A stretch of 64,000 nt of DNA from Emergomyces orientalis. Lineage: Eukaryota; Ascomycota; Eurotiomycetes; Onygenales; Ajellomycetaceae. Positions 61,591-64,000 of this stretch are shown here, piece by piece. Location: the NCBI GenBank assembly GCA_002110485.1, contig MOWL01000047.1, positions 1 to 64,000 on the forward strand, in the 5' to 3' direction. Under the pieces are notes generated by a model. That model was not told the origin of the DNA, ran no database searches, and saw nothing but the letters and a program-made list of their open reading frames with translations. How positions within the stretch are numbered: the stretch's first letter is position 1; every line of letters begins with the position of its first letter. The translations under genes were made by a program, and so were the position numbers.

Positions 61591-64000
61591 TCACTCCCAC
61601 TTGAGACCCCCAAACCTGGCCTTGAGCACCTTATACAAAAGTCCTCCATCATGCATCAACCCCGCCAAATCGAGCGACTTCTGGCCCCACCGCCGACACG
61701 AAGCATCATCCGGTTTCGTATAGAAATCTACCGCACGATTAAATGCCGTTGTGGAGAGCCACTCGAGCTCTTCTTCCGGATAACATGACGAGGAAGTCGC
61801 GGATCCTTGCTGGTTCCCTTGTTCATCCTGATGATGCTTGGAATGGCTCTCCCTGGCTAACGCATACGCTTGGTCAATTACGTTCTCTGCCATTTTGACA
61901 TTCGAGTCTAACGCTAGCTGAAACTGGCACCGGATCCAGCGGGAGAGTTTTCTGGTGTCGTGAACTTCGCCACGGCGGACAATTTGGGTGGTTATTTTCT
62001 GTATTTAAGCGTTTGTGAATGACCCGTGACTAAATAGGGAGTGAAATATATGGAGTATCGTGTGAATGGGTTCGTTCAATTTACCTGTAAGACTCGCGTA
62101 GTATTCTCAATAGGTGCGTCCGAGCAGAGCATCGCATCCGAAAACGTCCCATATAGAATATCGTCTGCAAACGACTCGGATTCATCGATGATTTCATCTA
62201 GGCTCACCCACTGCTGCAGACGGGCGGCAGCTTCGAAATCAAACGCTAGCAATGTTCGATGTTTTTTAAGTAAATCGCCCCGATGTGTTTCGTCCCAGGG
62301 AGTGGTTTCAGAACAGAAGAGCCCTCGAAAACTCTGAATATGGTTTCTGGAGTCGAGATAATAGTCAGTCTACAAAGTAGATGTCAGCGAATTTGCACTC
62401 AAATATCCCGGGATATACGAAGTGGAAGCACCTGGGCTTGGATATCTGTCTCTGTGCGTGCTCGAGCCATGCTCAGTAATGCTCCCAGAAAGTGGCAAAG
62501 CAGCCTTCGCAAAGCAACAGCATATAGTTGCTTCGGACTCAAGTCCGAAGGATACATATCGAGAAACTAGCTTCCAGTCAGCTCAGTTAACCCGAACTAC
62601 TTCTAAGGCAGTTGCGGGCGCACTTTAATACATGTACTCAAAAGAGATAGTACTGGGCTAGTATCCCATATCGTACAATACTTCACCGCGAGATTATAGC
62701 TATTGCGAGAAAACCACTCCATCTCATAGATTGAAAAGGGGCTACCCTGCGGCTGATCTCGATATTCGATTGCTTTCACAGATGCTTAAAAGTACATGAG
62801 TTAACCGCAGCTTCATTTGAGGCATAAAGGAGACGAAACATACAGATCTCGAATACATTGCAAGTATTCTCTATGACCTCTAATTGTATTGACTGGTCTG
62901 TGCTGCTCACTTCTGCCACAAGAAGGCGGATAGTATATCTATGATTTCCGTCAGCAGGGTCCGTGGTAAGACAATTGATGAAATCGTTACCAGGGTTCGA
63001 AATACTCACCGGAGAAGCGCTGGCAAGTGAATCCCATTCAACGATTTCTTATCAATCATATCTAGCAGAATCCGTAGAGCCATAACTTCCTGATATTTAT
63101 CCTCAATATGCCGTGTTTCCGCTAGGCATGCCAAAATATAGTTTTCAGATCCTGCACCTTGCTTGGACAGGGTTTCAAGGCAACCCTTGGCTGTCCACTG
63201 CAGGTCAGACTATTTGGACGGAAATAAGTAATAGATGTTTCGCCTACCCAATTCAGCATCCCGATCCAGTAATGCAACTCTATAGAGCAGATATTGGGTC
63301 AAGCTCTCAGCCTTTGAAGCTTCTGGCATTTCGTTGAACCACTGGCGCCCTTTTGTGCCATCCATTTTCCCCAATGCACAAAGAATGATTTTCCTATCCA
63401 GGTTAAGCCCGAATCCTCGGGATTTGGGGTTGAGTCTAAGAGCCGTTACGTACATACCTGCATAGTTTGGCTTTGTTTGTTTCCCCTGCATTTTCAAAGA
63501 TCATATGCCGGGCTAGCAGGCACCATTTTTCTGCAACATCATATTCTTTGTGTTCATAAGCAATATTGGACTTCTTCCACAGGAGCTATCCGGTACTTGG
63601 GACGTTAGTGAAAATCTGTAAAAATTGAGGAAAAAACACTGACAATTAAAGATGCTTGGGCAGCCTCCTCGCTTAACGGTTTCCGCAGCGATTCCCCGAC
63701 TTTGTCTACCACCGCTGAAAACGAATCTAGGCCAGCTGTAAGTTCTGATAACGCAGTCTGCATCCAAACATATGTGACGAAACATCTCTCCAGGATAGAA
63801 ATGTCATTGTGTAGAACCAATCTCTGTAGTAGCAATTGATGGAGGGCATCTACCGCTAGTTCAGAGCTTCACAGTTGATTAACACAAATCCTTGCTCAAA
63901 AGGAGGGCTAAAACTCACCTCCATTTGTTTAACCGATGAAAGTGCCGAGTTAGCCTTTCACGATGTTAGCTAAGCTTCAATAATCATGACTGGGGGTGTA
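61591..64000 (-). CDS. SPO22: meiotic TPR protein SPO22/ZIP4, 5' end outside window
   Basis: A multi-exon gene runs off the right edge; the stop is at 61591. Secure exons from the 3' end are 61998-61591 (KITTQIVRRGEVHD, ELEWLSTTAFNRAVDFY) and 62369-62085 (DYYLDSRNHIQSFRGLF, RTLLAFDFEAAARLQ). Further coding pieces are near 62558-62430 (YPSDLSPKQLYAVALRRLL), 62778-62640 (YEMEWFSRNSYNLAVKYC), 63200-63010, 63430-63250 (KIILCALGKMDGTKGRQWF), 63590-63470 (LLWKKSNIAYEHKEYDVAEK) and 63880-63650 (LAVDALHQLLLQRLVLH), with GT-AG introns between. The content is TPR-like helices of the SPO22 family. Spo22/Zip4 is a synaptonemal complex initiation (ZMM) protein needed for meiotic crossovers. Exon borders in the right half are approximate. 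Confidence 0.82.

Noticed and set aside
1..64000. tRNA genes, rRNA, CRISPR arrays, polyketide or peptide synthase cores
   Set aside because: I looked for tRNA B-box words, cloverleaf-like ends, regularly spaced repeats and large synthase motifs and found none I could support.

Overview
The window is fungal nuclear DNA: short introns (about 60-200 bp) with GT-AG borders and CTAAC/TTAAC-type branch sites, filamentous-ascomycete gene families, and a sharp split between an AT-rich repeat block and a gene-rich block. The gene families and repeat style suggest a eurotiomycete, most likely Onygenales (an Ajellomycetaceae-like dimorphic fungus). That placement is an inference, because no search was run.

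Bases 1-21,280 are a nested retrotransposon tower. (i) A Ty3/gypsy element on + (gypsy-1), cut by the left edge, carries a broken reverse transcriptase, an intact RNase H-integrase frame, an extra unrecognised ORF downstream of integrase, and a 348-bp 3' LTR (5556-5903). (ii) A Tad1/I-like LINE on + (LINE-1, 5904-11677) is almost free of CpG but has long open frames, interrupted by one TGA. Its (AAT)n tail is followed directly by a second, 5'-truncated copy of its own 3' end (11678-12318). (iii) An older, mutated LINE on - (LINE-2, 12319-21280) has been split twice: by a full gypsy element on - (gypsy-2, 14654-20275, two LTRs, 5-bp duplication TTTTC) and by a solo LTR of the gypsy-1 family (20605-20952, 4-bp duplication ATAC). 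Gypsy-2 and LINE-2 are littered with TGA stops, and the two gypsy-2 LTRs differ only by C/T and G/A transitions plus one 5-bp indel. This is the pattern of RIP-like or methyl-cytosine deamination.

Bases 21,800-64,000 are ordinary host genes, for which I reconstructed exon borders. In order they are: acetylornithine aminotransferase (-), SDH assembly factor 4 (+), HMG-CoA lyase (-), diphthamide synthase subunit DPH1 (+), a Bdc1/BRD8-like NuA4 bromodomain protein (-), a small coiled-coil protein of unknown function (+), a decayed F-box-like gene (-), ADE2 (-), a GH63-like YMR196W-type glycosidase (+), a decayed aminoglycoside-phosphotransferase-like gene (-), RRG9 (+), RGP1 (+), an ochratoxinase-type amidohydrolase (+), MOB1 (+), ATP synthase OSCP/ATP5 (+), a WD40 protein of the MAPKBP1/WDR62 type (+), and the 3' part of the meiotic TPR protein SPO22/ZIP4 (-, running off the right edge).

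Several genes are divergent pairs sharing a short promoter (ARG8/SDHAF4, HMGL/DPH1, ADE2/GH63). Five products are expected in mitochondria (ARG8, SDHAF4, HMGL, RRG9, ATP5), but I see no functional gene cluster, and the genes look like scattered housekeeping loci. I found no tRNA, rRNA, CRISPR or secondary-metabolite core gene. The most unusual material is in the repeat tower: the CpG-free but open LINE, the extra gypsy ORF, and the LINE tail-on-tail arrangement.
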